Notes: generated by a model from the letters alone, not told the origin. Counted from the first letter of the stretch, positions 53,856 through 62,891 are shown. The stretch: DNA of 64,000 bases from SHZL01 sp031362985 (GCA_031362985.1 JANLTO010000004.1:20866-84865), one strand, 5' to 3'. Numbers and translations: made by a program.

Positions 53856-54215
53856 ATTAAGCATCTGATCCCCAACCAGGAAATCCATCTAAAAGTCCTG
53901 CGCCACCTCGAGGGACACCCCGACGTGACGCAGCGAGAACTCGCCCAGCATCTGGGGGTGAGCCTGGGCAAGGTCAACTATTGCCTCAAGGCCTTGATCG
54001 ACCGTGGCTGGATAAAGGCGAATAATTTCAAGAACAGCAAGCACAAGTCCGCTTACGCGTACTTGTTGACTCCGCGCGGACTTGAGCAAAAAGCCCAGAT
54101 AACCATCAATTTCCTCAAGCACAAGATGCACGAATACGAGCAGCTGAAACAGGAAATCGTGGAACTCGAACAGGAAGTTGTCAGAAATAATGGCGGAAAC
54201 AAAACCGGCGCATGA
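53856..54215 (+). CDS. EPS-associated MarR-family regulator
   Basis: A winged-helix protein of the EPS-associated MarR group, found at the head of exopolysaccharide loci. The helix-turn-helix is TQRELAQHLGVSLGKVNYCLKAL, seen in part, and KNSKHKSAYAYLLTPRGLEQKA follows with a C-terminal coiled coil. A GTG at 53925 would start within the first helix. Family-like sequence continues upstream (EIHLKVLRHLEGHPDV) without ATG, GTG or TTG; the only candidates are ATT at 53856 or CTG at 53865. The start given is therefore uncertain, and the 5' end may be damaged. Confidence 0.75.
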   Translation: MKHLIPNQEIHLKVLRHLEGHPDVTQRELAQHLGVSLGKVNYCLKALIDRGWIKANNFKNSKHKSAYAYLLTPRGLEQKAQITINFLKHKMHEYEQLKQEIVELEQEVVRNNGGNKTGA

Positions 54216-54290
54216 CCGGACCTACGAAATGGCAATTGACCAACACACCCAGAACCCCGCTGCCATCAGCAGTGGAAAAAAGGCAGGCAG

Positions 54291-55607
54291 ATGACTGAGC
54301 ACCCCAAAACTCATCTGATTGATAAGCTGCATAACCACTCTGCCGTGATCGGCATCATCGGCCTCGGTTATGTCGGCCTGCCGCTGGCGCTGCGCTATGC
54401 CGAGGCGGGTTACCCCGTGCTGGGTTTTGACGTGGACCCGGCCAAACCGGAAAAAATTGCTGCTGGCAGAACCTATTTCCAGCACATCCCCGATGAACGG
54501 GTACAGGCCGCAGTGGCAAGCGGGTTCAGGGCCACGACCGATTTTTCCCGGGCCACAGAAGCGGATGCACTGATCATCTGTGTTCCAACTCCGCTGAACG
54601 AACACCGCGAACCCGATATCAGCTACGTGACCAACACCATGGATGCCCTCGGCCCCTACCTGCGCCACGGACAAGTGGTGTCGCTGGAAAGCACCACCTA
54701 TCCTGGTACCACGGAAGAAGAACTGCGACCCCGCATCGAGCAGGCAGGCTTCAACATCGGCACAAACCTGTTCCTGGTGTACTCGCCCGAACGGGAAGAT
54801 CCGGGCAATGCCCAATTCACCACGCGCACCATTCCCAAAGTAGTTAGCGGCTCAACGCCCGCTTGCCTTGAAGTGGCGATCGCACTTTACTCCGGGGTCA
54901 TCGATCAGGTGGTGCCGGTCAGTTCCACCCAGGCGGCCGAGATGGCTAAGCTGCTGGAGAACATCCACCGTGCGGTGAACATCGGCCTCGTCAATGAAAT
55001 GAAGACGGTCGCCGACAAGATGGGCCTGAATATTCATGAGGTGATCGCCGCAGCAGCTACCAAGCCCTTTGGCTTCGTGCCGTATTACCCCGGCCCGGGC
55101 CTCGGTGGCCACTGCATTCCCATCGACCCCTTCTATCTCACCTGGAAAGCACGGGAATACGGCGTCAACACCCGTTTTATCGAACTGGCCGGTGAAGTGA
55201 ACAGCGCCATGCCCTTGTGGGTGGTGGGAAAAATTACCGAGGCGCTCAATTCGGTGGCCAAAGCCGTCAAAGGCAGCCGCATCCTGGTGCTGGGCATCGC
55301 GTACAAAAAAAATGTGGATGATGTGCGCGAATCGCCATCGGTGGAGATTATGGAGCAACTACGCAACCGCGGTGCTGAGGTGGCCTATTGCGACCCCTAT
55401 TTCCCCGGCTTCCCGCAGATGCGCCATCACCAATTCGATTTGCATAGCCAAGCGCTGAACAAGGAAACTTTGCGCCAGCATGACTGCGTGGTGATCGCCA
55501 CCGATCACGACCTGTTTGATTATGACTTGATCTTCAAAGAGGCGGCGCTGGTGGTGGATACCCGGGGCAGGGCGAAACAGAAGAATGAGCGCATTTTTCC
55601 AGCGTGA
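54291..55607 (+). CDS. UDP-GlcNAc/UDP-GalNAc-type 6-dehydrogenase (WbpA/TviB family)
   Basis: A 438-residue nucleotide-sugar dehydrogenase that oxidises a UDP-HexNAc to its uronic acid. The NAD Rossmann motif GLGYVGLPLA starts at residue 24. K220 (EMAKLLEN) and the catalytic C275 (GGHCIPIDP) are present, as is the C-terminal UDP-binding domain (ILVLGIAYKKNVDDVRESPS). The sequence is closest to the UDP-GlcNAc 6-dehydrogenases of O-antigen and Vi antigen pathways. It overlaps no neighbour; the hicBA module follows by 46 bases. Confidence 0.9.
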   Translation: MTEHPKTHLIDKLHNHSAVIGIIGLGYVGLPLALRYAEAGYPVLGFDVDPAKPEKIAAGRTYFQHIPDERVQAAVASGFRATTDFSRATEADALIICVPTPLNEHREPDISYVTNTMDALGPYLRHGQVVSLESTTYPGTTEEELRPRIEQAGFNIGTNLFLVYSPEREDPGNAQFTTRTIPKVVSGSTPACLEVAIALYSGVIDQVVPVSSTQAAEMAKLLENIHRAVNIGLVNEMKTVADKMGLNIHEVIAAAATKPFGFVPYYPGPGLGGHCIPIDPFYLTWKAREYGVNTRFIELAGEVNSAMPLWVVGKITEALNSVAKAVKGSRILVLGIAYKKNVDDVRESPSVEIMEQLRNRGAEVAYCDPYFPGFPQMRHHQFDLHSQALNKETLRQHDCVVIATDHDLFDYDLIFKEAALVVDTRGRAKQKNERIFPA

Positions 55608-55652
55608 GGTCGCCACCGCGTGTCCTCGCTCAAGTTCTGCTAGACTTTTGTC

Positions 55653-55862
55653 ATGAAAACATATTCCGCTGTAGTCGAGCGCGACTCTGAGACGGGTTTG
55701 CTGGTCGGATACGTGCCGGGTTTTCCCGGTGCACACACACAGGCTGAGTCTCTTGACGAGCTCAACCAAAATCTTCGGGAAGTCATCCAAATGCTGCTTG
55801 AGGACGGCGAGCCTTCACTCGAAGGGGAGTTTATCGGGACGCAGCTTGTCAGGGTGGGCTGA
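55653..55862 (+). CDS. hicB: HicB-type antitoxin
   Basis: A 69-residue partial-RNase-H-fold antitoxin: YSAVVERDSETGLLVGYVPGFPGAHTQAESLDELNQNLREVI, of which VPGFPGAHTQAESL is the core signature. It lacks a separate helix-turn-helix domain, so DNA binding must come from the core or be absent. It precedes the toxin, the reverse of the classic hicA-hicB order. Confidence 0.88.
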   Translation: MKTYSAVVERDSETGLLVGYVPGFPGAHTQAESLDELNQNLREVIQMLLEDGEPSLEGEFIGTQLVRVG

Positions 55863-55865
55863 AGC

Positions 55866-56092
55866 TTGCCAAAACTTCCGGTTCTCAAGGCACGAGAACT
55901 CATTCGGATAGTTCAACATTTGGGTTTCGCCGAGGTTCGCCAACGAGGCTCGCACAAACAGTTCAGGCATCAAGATGGGCGCTTTACCACCATTCCTGTC
56001 CACGCCCGTCGCGACATATCCCCGGCACTTCTTCGAAAGATCCTTGAGGATATCAGTGTGTCGCCGGAAGAGTTTCTTCGCCTACCGAGATA

Positions 56093-56093
<1 letters not shown>
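55866..56093 (+). CDS. hicA: HicA-type toxin
   Basis: A 75-residue dsRBD-like mRNA interferase. The motif RQRGSHKQFRH includes the catalytic H30, and TIPVHARRDISPALLRKIL completes the family pattern. The start appears to be a TTG at 55866, 3 bases after the hicB stop. The stop TAA shares its last base with the next ATG. Confidence 0.88.
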
Positions 56094-57139
<1,046 letters not shown>

Positions 57140-57189
57140 ATACCAACTCTGAAGCAGGGTATTAACCGGACGATTCTCGCACAATTGAT

Positions 57190-57224
57190 CTACATTTAGT
57201 TATACTTTATGTAACTTAATGTAG
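57190..57224 (+). promoter_or_regulatory. Inverted repeat over the AbiE promoter
   Basis: The 13-base arms CTACATTTAGTTA (57190-57202) and TAACTTAATGTAG (57212-57224) match at 12 positions around a 9-base spacer. A TATACT -10-like box starts at 57201, and the antitoxin ATG is 12 bases past the repeat. AbiEi proteins are known to bind inverted repeats and repress their own operon, so this is a likely operator. Confidence 0.6.
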
Positions 57225-57235
57225 ATTCAAAACCC

Positions 57236-57796
57236 ATGCAATCCATCAGAAAATTGGCACACGTGCTGGAAAATCTGGCCGATGGTGAACACCATCTGTT
57301 CACTTTGGCCGATATGCAGGGTGCACTTCCGGGGTATTCACCGGGGGCATTTCGGGTTTTGGTCAGCCGGGCGGAAAAAACGGGGCTGCTCAGACGAGTC
57401 TGTCGCGGACTGTACCTGTACCCCAAGGGTGATCATGCCCGTGGCTTGATCCTGTACCATGCCGCTGCCCGATTGCGCGCGGCTGAATTCAACTACATCA
57501 GCCTGGAGTCCGCCCTGAGTGACGCCGGTGTGATTTCCCAAATCCCCCTGAACTGGATCACCGTGATGTCTTCCGGGCGCAGTCAGGTCATGACGTGCGG
57601 CGATTTCGGCACGATCGAGTTCATCCATACCCGCAAGCAAGCGGCCGATCTGGCTGACCAGCTCAGTTATGACCCGCGTTGTCATCTCTGGCGGGCAAGC
57701 GTTGCACTGGCTCTCAGGGATATGAAAGCGGCCCGCAGGAGCCTGGATTTAATTGATACGGAAGTGGCCGGTGAACCTGTTCGATCAACTGGTTGA
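57236..57796 (+). CDS. AbiEi-type antitoxin
   Basis: A 186-residue antitoxin of the type IV AbiE system. An N-terminal winged helix (FTLADMQGALPGYSPGAFRVLVSRAEKTGLLRRVCRGLY, landmarks GAFRVLVSRAEKTGLL) binds DNA. The C-terminal part (YISLESALSDAGVISQIP, SSGRSQVM) antagonises the toxin. It overlaps the toxin gene by 26 bases. The strong inverted repeat upstream supports autoregulation. Confidence 0.85.
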   Translation: MQSIRKLAHVLENLADGEHHLFTLADMQGALPGYSPGAFRVLVSRAEKTGLLRRVCRGLYLYPKGDHARGLILYHAAARLRAAEFNYISLESALSDAGVISQIPLNWITVMSSGRSQVMTCGDFGTIEFIHTRKQAADLADQLSYDPRCHLWRASVALALRDMKAARRSLDLIDTEVAGEPVRSTG

Positions 57797-58667
57797 CCAG
57801 GCGCTAAAAAACCACGTTGAGCTGTCGCCGTTGCGGGGCGTGGTCGAAAAAGAACTCCTGCACCACGACATTATCCGGGAAATGAGTGCGGCCGGCCTGC
57901 TGGCTGAATTGACCTTTATCGGTGGCACCTGTCTGCGCGCCTGTTATGGCTCCAACCGCTTGAGTGAAGATCTGGATTTCACCGGCGGTGGCGATTTTAA
58001 GCGCGAACTATTGAGTGATTTGGGCGCAACGCTGGTTGCCAGCTTGCACACCAAATACGGTCTGACCGTAGCGGTGAGTGAACCGAGCCGGGACACCGGC
58101 AATGTGGCTACCTGGAAACTCAAGGTCGTGACCCGGCCGAGTCACAAGGAGCTGCCGGCGCAACAGATCAACATCGATATTTGCGCTATCCCGAGCTACG
58201 ACAAACGGCCCATGGTGTTACGCAATCAGTATGGCGTGGACATGGGAACGGCCGGACTTATTATTCAGGCGCAAAGCCGCGAGGAGATCCTGGCTGACAA
58301 AATGATCGCCTTTGCACTCAGACCGAATCGGCTCAAAAATCGGGATTTATGGGATATCGCCTGGCTTAAACAGCAGAATATCCAGGTGCCACTCGACCTG
58401 ATTCCCAGGAAGGTTGCAGACCATCGGCGCAACGCGCCTGAATTCCTGAAGCTACTGGACGAACGGAGCAGGGCATTAGCGGGCGATCCCGGATTGCGTA
58501 CAGATTTTATCCGGGAAATGCAGCGATTCCTGCCGCCACGAGTGATTGCCGATACGATTGAGCAACCGGCATTCTGGGATTATCTGATCCAACTGCTTGC
58601 CGCAGAGTGTGAAGCGGTCATGACTGCACTGAAGTCTGGAGATAAACCTGCTTCGTACACGATGTAA
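57771..58667 (+). CDS. AbiEii-type nucleotidyltransferase toxin
   Basis: A 298-residue toxin of the DUF1814/AbiEii family. The core GGTCLRACYGSNRLSEDLDF contains the polymerase-beta-like GG(T/S) and D-x-D motifs, and later SREEILADKMIAFALR and KNRDLWDIAWL are the further family motifs. AbiEii-type toxins bind GTP or add nucleotides to tRNA ends. The GTG at 57771 gives the conserved VNLFDQLVDQAL N-terminus and overlaps the antitoxin, so the pair is co-translated. Confidence 0.88.
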   Translation: MNLFDQLVDQALKNHVELSPLRGVVEKELLHHDIIREMSAAGLLAELTFIGGTCLRACYGSNRLSEDLDFTGGGDFKRELLSDLGATLVASLHTKYGLTVAVSEPSRDTGNVATWKLKVVTRPSHKELPAQQINIDICAIPSYDKRPMVLRNQYGVDMGTAGLIIQAQSREEILADKMIAFALRPNRLKNRDLWDIAWLKQQNIQVPLDLIPRKVADHRRNAPEFLKLLDERSRALAGDPGLRTDFIREMQRFLPPRVIADTIEQPAFWDYLIQLLAAECEAVMTALKSGDKPASYTM

Positions 58668-58743
58668 GCTCAAACAATATCCCGCAACCGCACCTGCCTT
58701 TATGGTCTTTTATTGCCGCCGTAGGGAACTGGTGCTATAAAGT

Positions 58744-58759
58744 AATACCCAATAGTATT
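58744..58759 (+). promoter_or_regulatory. Small palindrome before the RHH antitoxin gene
   Basis: AATAC (58744-58748) and GTATT (58755-58759) form a short inverted repeat 12 bases before the antitoxin ATG. A TATAAA-like box lies at 58736. The position suits an operator for the ribbon-helix-helix protein. Confidence 0.35.
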
Positions 58760-58770
58760 TGAGAAATGAC

Positions 58771-59061
58771 ATGACCAATTCCAAGCTACAACCCACGACA
58801 ATCAAGATAGACCAGGACACCAAGGAGCGCGTGAAACGGCTTGCCGAAGCGCGCCACCGAACGCCGCACTGGCTGATTCTGGACGCCGTGCGCCAATATG
58901 TGGATCGCGAGGAAAAGCGCGAAACATTCCGGCAAGATGGCATCCGGGCGTGGAACGCTTATCGCGAAACAGGTCTCCATGTTACACAAGCCGAGGCCGA
59001 TGCCTGGCTGGTGAAACTGGAAGAAGGGCAAGATGCGACACCGCCTGAATGCCACGTTTGA
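58771..59061 (+). CDS. Ribbon-helix-helix (CopG/ParD-like) antitoxin
   Basis: A 96-residue protein. The N-terminal ribbon-helix-helix (TTIKIDQDTKERVKRLAEARHRTPHWLILDAVRQYVDREE, in part) binds DNA. A C-terminal tail (LHVTQAEADAWLVKLEEG) likely wraps the toxin. GAGAAA lies upstream of the ATG at 58771. It overlaps the toxin gene by 13 bases. Confidence 0.85.
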   Translation: MTNSKLQPTTIKIDQDTKERVKRLAEARHRTPHWLILDAVRQYVDREEKRETFRQDGIRAWNAYRETGLHVTQAEADAWLVKLEEGQDATPPECHV

Positions 59062-59339
59062 TCTGGTCTCCTGGGGCGCTAGACGATGTGTGGCGATTAT
59101 CCCGGTTTTTGGCAGATAAGAGCCCACAGGCAGCAGTGCGGGCAATAAAGGTCATTCGAAGCGGTGTCAACGCCATAGCGCAACATCCCGAAATTGGGCG
59201 ACCCGCAGAGGATATGGAACCTGAGTTCAGAGAATGGCTTATTGATATTGGCGATAGCGGTTACATTGTGCTGTACCACTTTGACGGGCAGGCCGCGCTG
59301 ATCGTGGCGGTGCGTCACCAGAAGGAAGCAGGGTATTAA
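59049..59339 (+). CDS. ParE/RelE-type toxin
   Basis: A 96-residue ParE-superfamily toxin: IWSPGALDDVWRLSRFLADKSPQAAVRAIKVI, then GRPAEDMEPEFREWLI and the terminal VLYHFDGQAALIVAVRHQKEAGY (landmarks only). ParE members inhibit gyrase; others cut mRNA. The N-terminal IWSP and RHQKEAGY ends are family hallmarks. Confidence 0.88.
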   Translation: MPRLIWSPGALDDVWRLSRFLADKSPQAAVRAIKVIRSGVNAIAQHPEIGRPAEDMEPEFREWLIDIGDSGYIVLYHFDGQAALIVAVRHQKEAGY

Positions 59340-59362
59340 CAGAGCGACTCCAGGTGAAGCCA

Positions 59363-60345
59363 ATGATGCGGATAAAACCGCCCTCATCACCGGCATCACC
59401 GGCCAGGACGGCTCGTACCTCACAGAGTTGCTGTTGGACAAAGGCTATACCGTGCACGGCATCGTGCGCCGTTCCAGTTCCATTGAGCGCTCCCGGCTCA
59501 GCCACTTGTTTGCCGACAAAGACGTGTATGAAAAGCGACTGTTTCTGCACTACGCGGACCTGGAAGACACCACCACCATCCGTCGCATCATTACGAAGAT
59601 TGAGCCGCAGGAAATGTACCACCTCGCCGGGCAAAGCCATGTGGGTCTGAGCTTCGACATCCCGGAAAGTACTTGTGAACTTGCTGCCATGTGCACACTG
59701 CGGCTATTGGAAATCCTGCGCGACCAGCCAAACCCACCGAAATTCCTACACGCCAGTTCACGGGAAATCTTCGGCACACCGGAACACTCACCACAGGATG
59801 AAAGCACGCCCATACACACAGAGTCTCCTTATGGCGTAGCCAAGGCCTTTGCCACGCAGATGACACAGATCTACCGCGACACCCACGGCATGTTTTGCTG
59901 CAACACCATCGCCTATAACCACGAGTCTCCGCGCCGTGGCGAGAATTTTGTCACGCGCAAAATCACCATGGGCGCAGCCCGTATAAAGCTGGGCTTGCAA
60001 AAGGAATTACGGCTTGGCGATATCGAAGCGCAGCGCGATTGGGGCGATGCCAGGGATTTTGTCGAGGCCATGTGGCTTGCGCTGCAGCAGAACCAGGCCG
60101 GTGATTATATAGTTGCCAGCGGCGAGAGCCACAGTGTGAAAGAGTTCCTGGAACTCGCATTTCGCCATGTTGGGCTAGCCTGGCAGGATTATGTCGTTCA
60201 CGACGATCGCTACGAGCGGCCACACGATGTGGCCCATGTCCTGGGTGATTCCAGCAAGGCCCGCCGGGAGTTGGGTTGGAATCCGCAGCGCAGTTTCCAT
60301 GACCTGGTCACGGATATGGTGGATGCCGACCTCGGCCTGTTGTAG
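59363..60345 (+). CDS. gmd: GDP-mannose 4,6-dehydratase-like protein with a frameshifted start
   Basis: An SDR enzyme that should convert GDP-mannose to GDP-4-keto-6-deoxymannose. KTALITGITGQDGSYLTELL, HLAGQSHVGLSF, SPYGVAKAFATQ (Tyr/Lys pair) and YNHESPRRGENFVTRKIT are present; SSREIFG replaces the usual SSSEMFG. The NAD motif is in frame, but no ATG, GTG or TTG precedes it in that frame after the last stop. A good ribosome site (AGGTGA, 59352-59357) and ATGATG at 59363 are in another frame. One missing base near 59373 would join them. The protein is thus either a pseudogene by one indel or starts at TTG 59428 and lacks its NAD loop. Confidence 0.75.
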
Positions 60346-60378
60346 GAGCCGCGCCTTGCGCGCGAATGAGCTCGCGCT
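60341..60378. repeat. REP-like intergenic repeat
   Basis: TGTAGGAGCCGCGCC followed by TTGCGCGCGA resembles the REP sequences of pseudomonads (TGTAGGAGCG..GCTTGC..GCGA). A related GCGCGCCTTGCGCGCGA stretch recurs at 61408-61425, and TGTAGGAGGCCGC at 61208. It overlaps the end of the dehydratase gene. Confidence 0.4.
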
Positions 60379-60386
60379 TGTATAAT
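60356..60386 (+). promoter_or_regulatory. Candidate promoter of the HEPN/MNT pair
   Basis: A perfect TATAAT at 60381-60386 is preceded by TTGCGC at 60356-60361 with 19 bases between. The toxin ATG lies 31 bases after the -10, with GAGGTAAC as ribosome site. Confidence 0.4.
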
Positions 60387-60416
60387 TGCGGCTATATCGG
60401 CATGAGGTAACCAAGA

Positions 60417-60881
60417 ATGGACGCCAGTATCTTTCGCATCAACGTACAGAGAATGCAAAAACTTGCTTCGCGCCTGCAACAAGCGGTTGAACGTATCGAT
60501 AATGTCATGCCGCTTGATCCATTGAATTTCGAGCCTGACCAGTTCGACGCGGATGCAATGATGTTCCTCGACGCCTTCAGAACCCGTTTCTCAGATCTGC
60601 AGGACATCATAGGCAAAACCATGTTTCATGTTGTCGCCGTTTATGACCAGGAAGAATCCCCCGCTCATCGCCTAAGCATGCGCGAGCGAATTAACCTAAT
60701 GGAGCAAAAAGGCCTGGTTGACGCGTCTGCATGGAACGAGTTGCGTGAGATCAGAAACAGCTTTGCCCATGAATATCCCGATGAAGCCGAAGAAAAAGCT
60801 GAAGCCCTTAATGCCGCATGGCGGTTGAGCAGCAAGCTAGCGGATTTAACTAAAAAAATAGAGAGTTATCTATGCGCTTGA
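60417..60881 (+). CDS. HEPN-domain RNase toxin
   Basis: A 154-residue helical HEPN protein. The active-site motif R-x4-H is R113-NSFA-H118 in LREIRNSFAHEYPDE. HEPN toxins of MNT pairs cut RNA and are silenced by AMPylation of a nearby Tyr; Y120 in HEY follows the His. The stop overlaps the MNT gene by 10 bases. Confidence 0.87.
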   Translation: MDASIFRINVQRMQKLASRLQQAVERIDNVMPLDPLNFEPDQFDADAMMFLDAFRTRFSDLQDIIGKTMFHVVAVYDQEESPAHRLSMRERINLMEQKGLVDASAWNELREIRNSFAHEYPDEAEEKAEALNAAWRLSSKLADLTKKIESYLCA

Positions 60882-61183
60882 GCAAGGAAAATGTTCGGGC
60901 AATCCGACAAACTGCGGATCGGTTCTTGCAAGACTATCCTGATGCCAGCTTGTGGCTTTTCGGTTCCCGACTGGATGATGAAGTGAAAGGGGGCGACGCA
61001 GATTTTTGTCTGCTTCTGGCGGAGTCAGATGTTGCAAAGCGCGCAGCCATTAAACGGCAACTGCGCCCGGCATTGGAAGAAGCGGTCGATATTCCGAGCG
61101 ATCTTGTTGTTCAAGACAGCTTGGCATCCATGAAACGTGTCACTGAAGAAGCGTTGCGGCGAGGCGTGCAGATTTACCCGTGA
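60872..61183 (+). CDS. MNT-type nucleotidyltransferase antitoxin
   Basis: A 103-residue minimal nucleotidyltransferase. The motif G31-S32 ... D42-x-D44 in LFGSRLDDEVKGGDADFCLLL (landmarks FGSRLDD and GGDADF) fits the GSx10DxD pattern. MNT antitoxins AMPylate the HEPN toxin. The gene overlaps the toxin gene and completes a type VII-like module. Confidence 0.87.
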   Translation: MRLSKENVRAIRQTADRFLQDYPDASLWLFGSRLDDEVKGGDADFCLLLAESDVAKRAAIKRQLRPALEEAVDIPSDLVVQDSLASMKRVTEEALRRGVQIYP

Positions 61184-61214
61184 ACGTAAGAAATCTTCCC
61201 CAATGCCTGTAGGA

Positions 61215-61366
61215 GGCCGCTCCCGGCCATCCTTGGCCTACGCGGCACTGGTGCTTCCATGCACAATGGCCGCTCCCGGCCATCCTTGGCCTACGCGGCA
61301 CCGGTGCTTCCATGCACAATGGCCGCTCCCGGCCATCCTTGGCCTACGCGGCACCGGTGCTTGGCC
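61215..61366. repeat. Three 53-bp tandem repeats
   Basis: Units start GGCCGCTCCCGGCCATCCTT at 61215, 61268 and 61321. The first two are complete and almost identical, and the third diverges after 43 bases. Each contains GGCC-rich self-complementary parts. It fills the 275-base gap before the protease gene; reading frames in it are artefacts. Coordinates include the diverging edge. Confidence 0.8.
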
Positions 61367-61458
61367 CAGGCCAGCCTCTCGACCGGTTCCCGGTCTCACC
61401 TTCTCCATGCACAATGCGCGCCTTGCGCGCGACCAACTGATCAACAGGAGCGCTCACC

Positions 61459-62574
61459 ATGAACAACCGATTCGCTAGGGTGCCTGGCAGGAATCCGACG
61501 TTCACGCGACCCGCAGACCACGTCGGATCTGACGCACACCGGCGCGCCTGTCACTGCTTCATCATTCCGCATGACGTGCTGGAACGCTTCGCCAAAGACA
61601 AGAAATTGTCGGCCGCAGAGCGCAAGACCTTCGCCGATGCGGCGCGCTTCGAAAAAGAGTGGCGCAAGGTTCGCACCGCGCAATCCAGGCTGGCCCGGTT
61701 GGCATGTACGATGCTCCCCAGCGATCTGGCGGCGGCCGGCCCTCCTGCCATTGTGGTTTACAATTGCGCACACGGCACTACGCTGCCCGGCACCCCCGTC
61801 GCGCGTCCCGGCTCATCGTCGGATGCAACGGCCAAGCGGGCCTTCGTCGAAACGTCGAAGGTGGCGAATTTTTACCAGAAGCTGTTCGGCAGGAATTCGG
61901 TGGATAACGCAGGCAAGACGCTGCTGTCGTCCATCCACTTTAGCGTGAACTATAACAATGCCTTCTGGAATGGCAGCCAGATGACCTATGGGGACGGCGA
62001 TGGGAACATCTTTGTGGACTTCACCAGGGCCAAAGACGTCATTGCCCATGAGCTCACCCACGGGGTTACCGAGTATTCGGCGGGCCTTGGCTACACCAAC
62101 CAGGCGGGCGGCCTGAACGAGAGCGTTTCGGATGTGTTCGGTTCGATGTTTCGCCAATGGCGCGCCCATCAGGACGTGACCAAGGCAGACTGGCTAATTG
62201 GCAAGGAAATCATGGGGCCGGGGGCCATTGCCCGTGGCTTCACCTGCTTGCGCGACCTGTCGCATCCTTCCGCAAAACACTGCTTGGCGCCGCAACCGAC
62301 GAAATTCTCGCAGTATTATGACGGCATGGACCCCCACCAAAGCAGCGGCATCCCGAATCTCGCTTTTTACCAGGCCGCCATGACCATCGGGGGAAAAAGC
62401 TGGGACAAGGCGGGCAGAATTTGGTATCAGGCTTTGACCGGGTTTGCGCCGAACCCTAACTTGAAAATGCGTGTTTTCGCGAACCGGACGCGCCGGCTGG
62501 CGGGCCGCTTGTTTCCGGCCGAACCTGCCGTACACACCGCCGTCGACAAGGCATGGACCGCGGTGGGCCTGTGA
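61459..62574 (+). CDS. Protealysin-like M4 metalloprotease
   Basis: A thermolysin-family zinc protease of 371 residues without a signal peptide. The short propeptide has the protealysin-type motif CHCFIIPHDVLERF at residues 31-44. The catalytic zinc site is H197-E198-x2-H201 (AHELTHGV) with E221 in GGLNESVSD. The second catalytic His is in MDPHQSSGIPN. The lack of a signal and the propeptide type match intracellular protealysins of Serratia. The GTG of an inhibitor-like gene overlaps the stop, so enzyme and inhibitor are co-translated. Confidence 0.9.
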   Translation: MNNRFARVPGRNPTFTRPADHVGSDAHRRACHCFIIPHDVLERFAKDKKLSAAERKTFADAARFEKEWRKVRTAQSRLARLACTMLPSDLAAAGPPAIVVYNCAHGTTLPGTPVARPGSSSDATAKRAFVETSKVANFYQKLFGRNSVDNAGKTLLSSIHFSVNYNNAFWNGSQMTYGDGDGNIFVDFTRAKDVIAHELTHGVTEYSAGLGYTNQAGGLNESVSDVFGSMFRQWRAHQDVTKADWLIGKEIMGPGAIARGFTCLRDLSHPSAKHCLAPQPTKFSQYYDGMDPHQSSGIPNLAFYQAAMTIGGKSWDKAGRIWYQALTGFAPNPNLKMRVFANRTRRLAGRLFPAEPAVHTAVDKAWTAVGL

Positions 62575-62891
62575 AATTGCAGGCCGATGATAGGGCAAAA
62601 CTCCATGTGGAACGAATCGGAGGATTGGCGGGCTTCGGCGGGGTTGGTACTCATGTCCGCAGCCACGGCGAGGTCGACATGGCAGCACTATCCTCTGCGG
62701 AACAAAGCGCGGTGGAAGCGCTGTTCGAGTCGAGTGGCAAGGCCAAACCCGCGCCCGAGCTCGCGCAAGTAGGCGATGGGTTTCGTTACCGCATCTCACG
62801 CACCACTGCCGCGGGAGTTGAACACATCGAAGCCCCGGAAGCGCTAGTTCCAGCAGCTCTCAGCCAATGCGTGAAGGACGAACTGGTCTAG
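62571..62891 (+). CDS. Emfourin-like protease inhibitor
   Basis: A 106-residue protein with the emfourin (M4in) profile: HVERIGGLAGFGGVGTHVRS near the N-terminus, the stretch VDMAALSSAEQSAVEALFESS and GDGFRYRISRT. Emfourin blocks protealysin-type M4 enzymes, and such genes sit next to the protease. The GTG at 62571 overlaps the protease stop (GTGA). It is preferred to the ATG at 62553 inside the protease gene. Confidence 0.75.
   Translation: MKLQADDRAKLHVERIGGLAGFGGVGTHVRSHGEVDMAALSSAEQSAVEALFESSGKAKPAPELAQVGDGFRYRISRTTAAGVEHIEAPEALVPAALSQCVKDELV

Noticed and set aside
53506..53860. Small ORFs between rfaH and the MarR-type gene
   Set aside because: They run through the palindromic elements and the ops site and have repeat-derived translations.
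61137..61478. ORFs across the 53-bp repeats
   Set aside because: Low-complexity translations, no ribosome sites, and the DNA repeat explains them.
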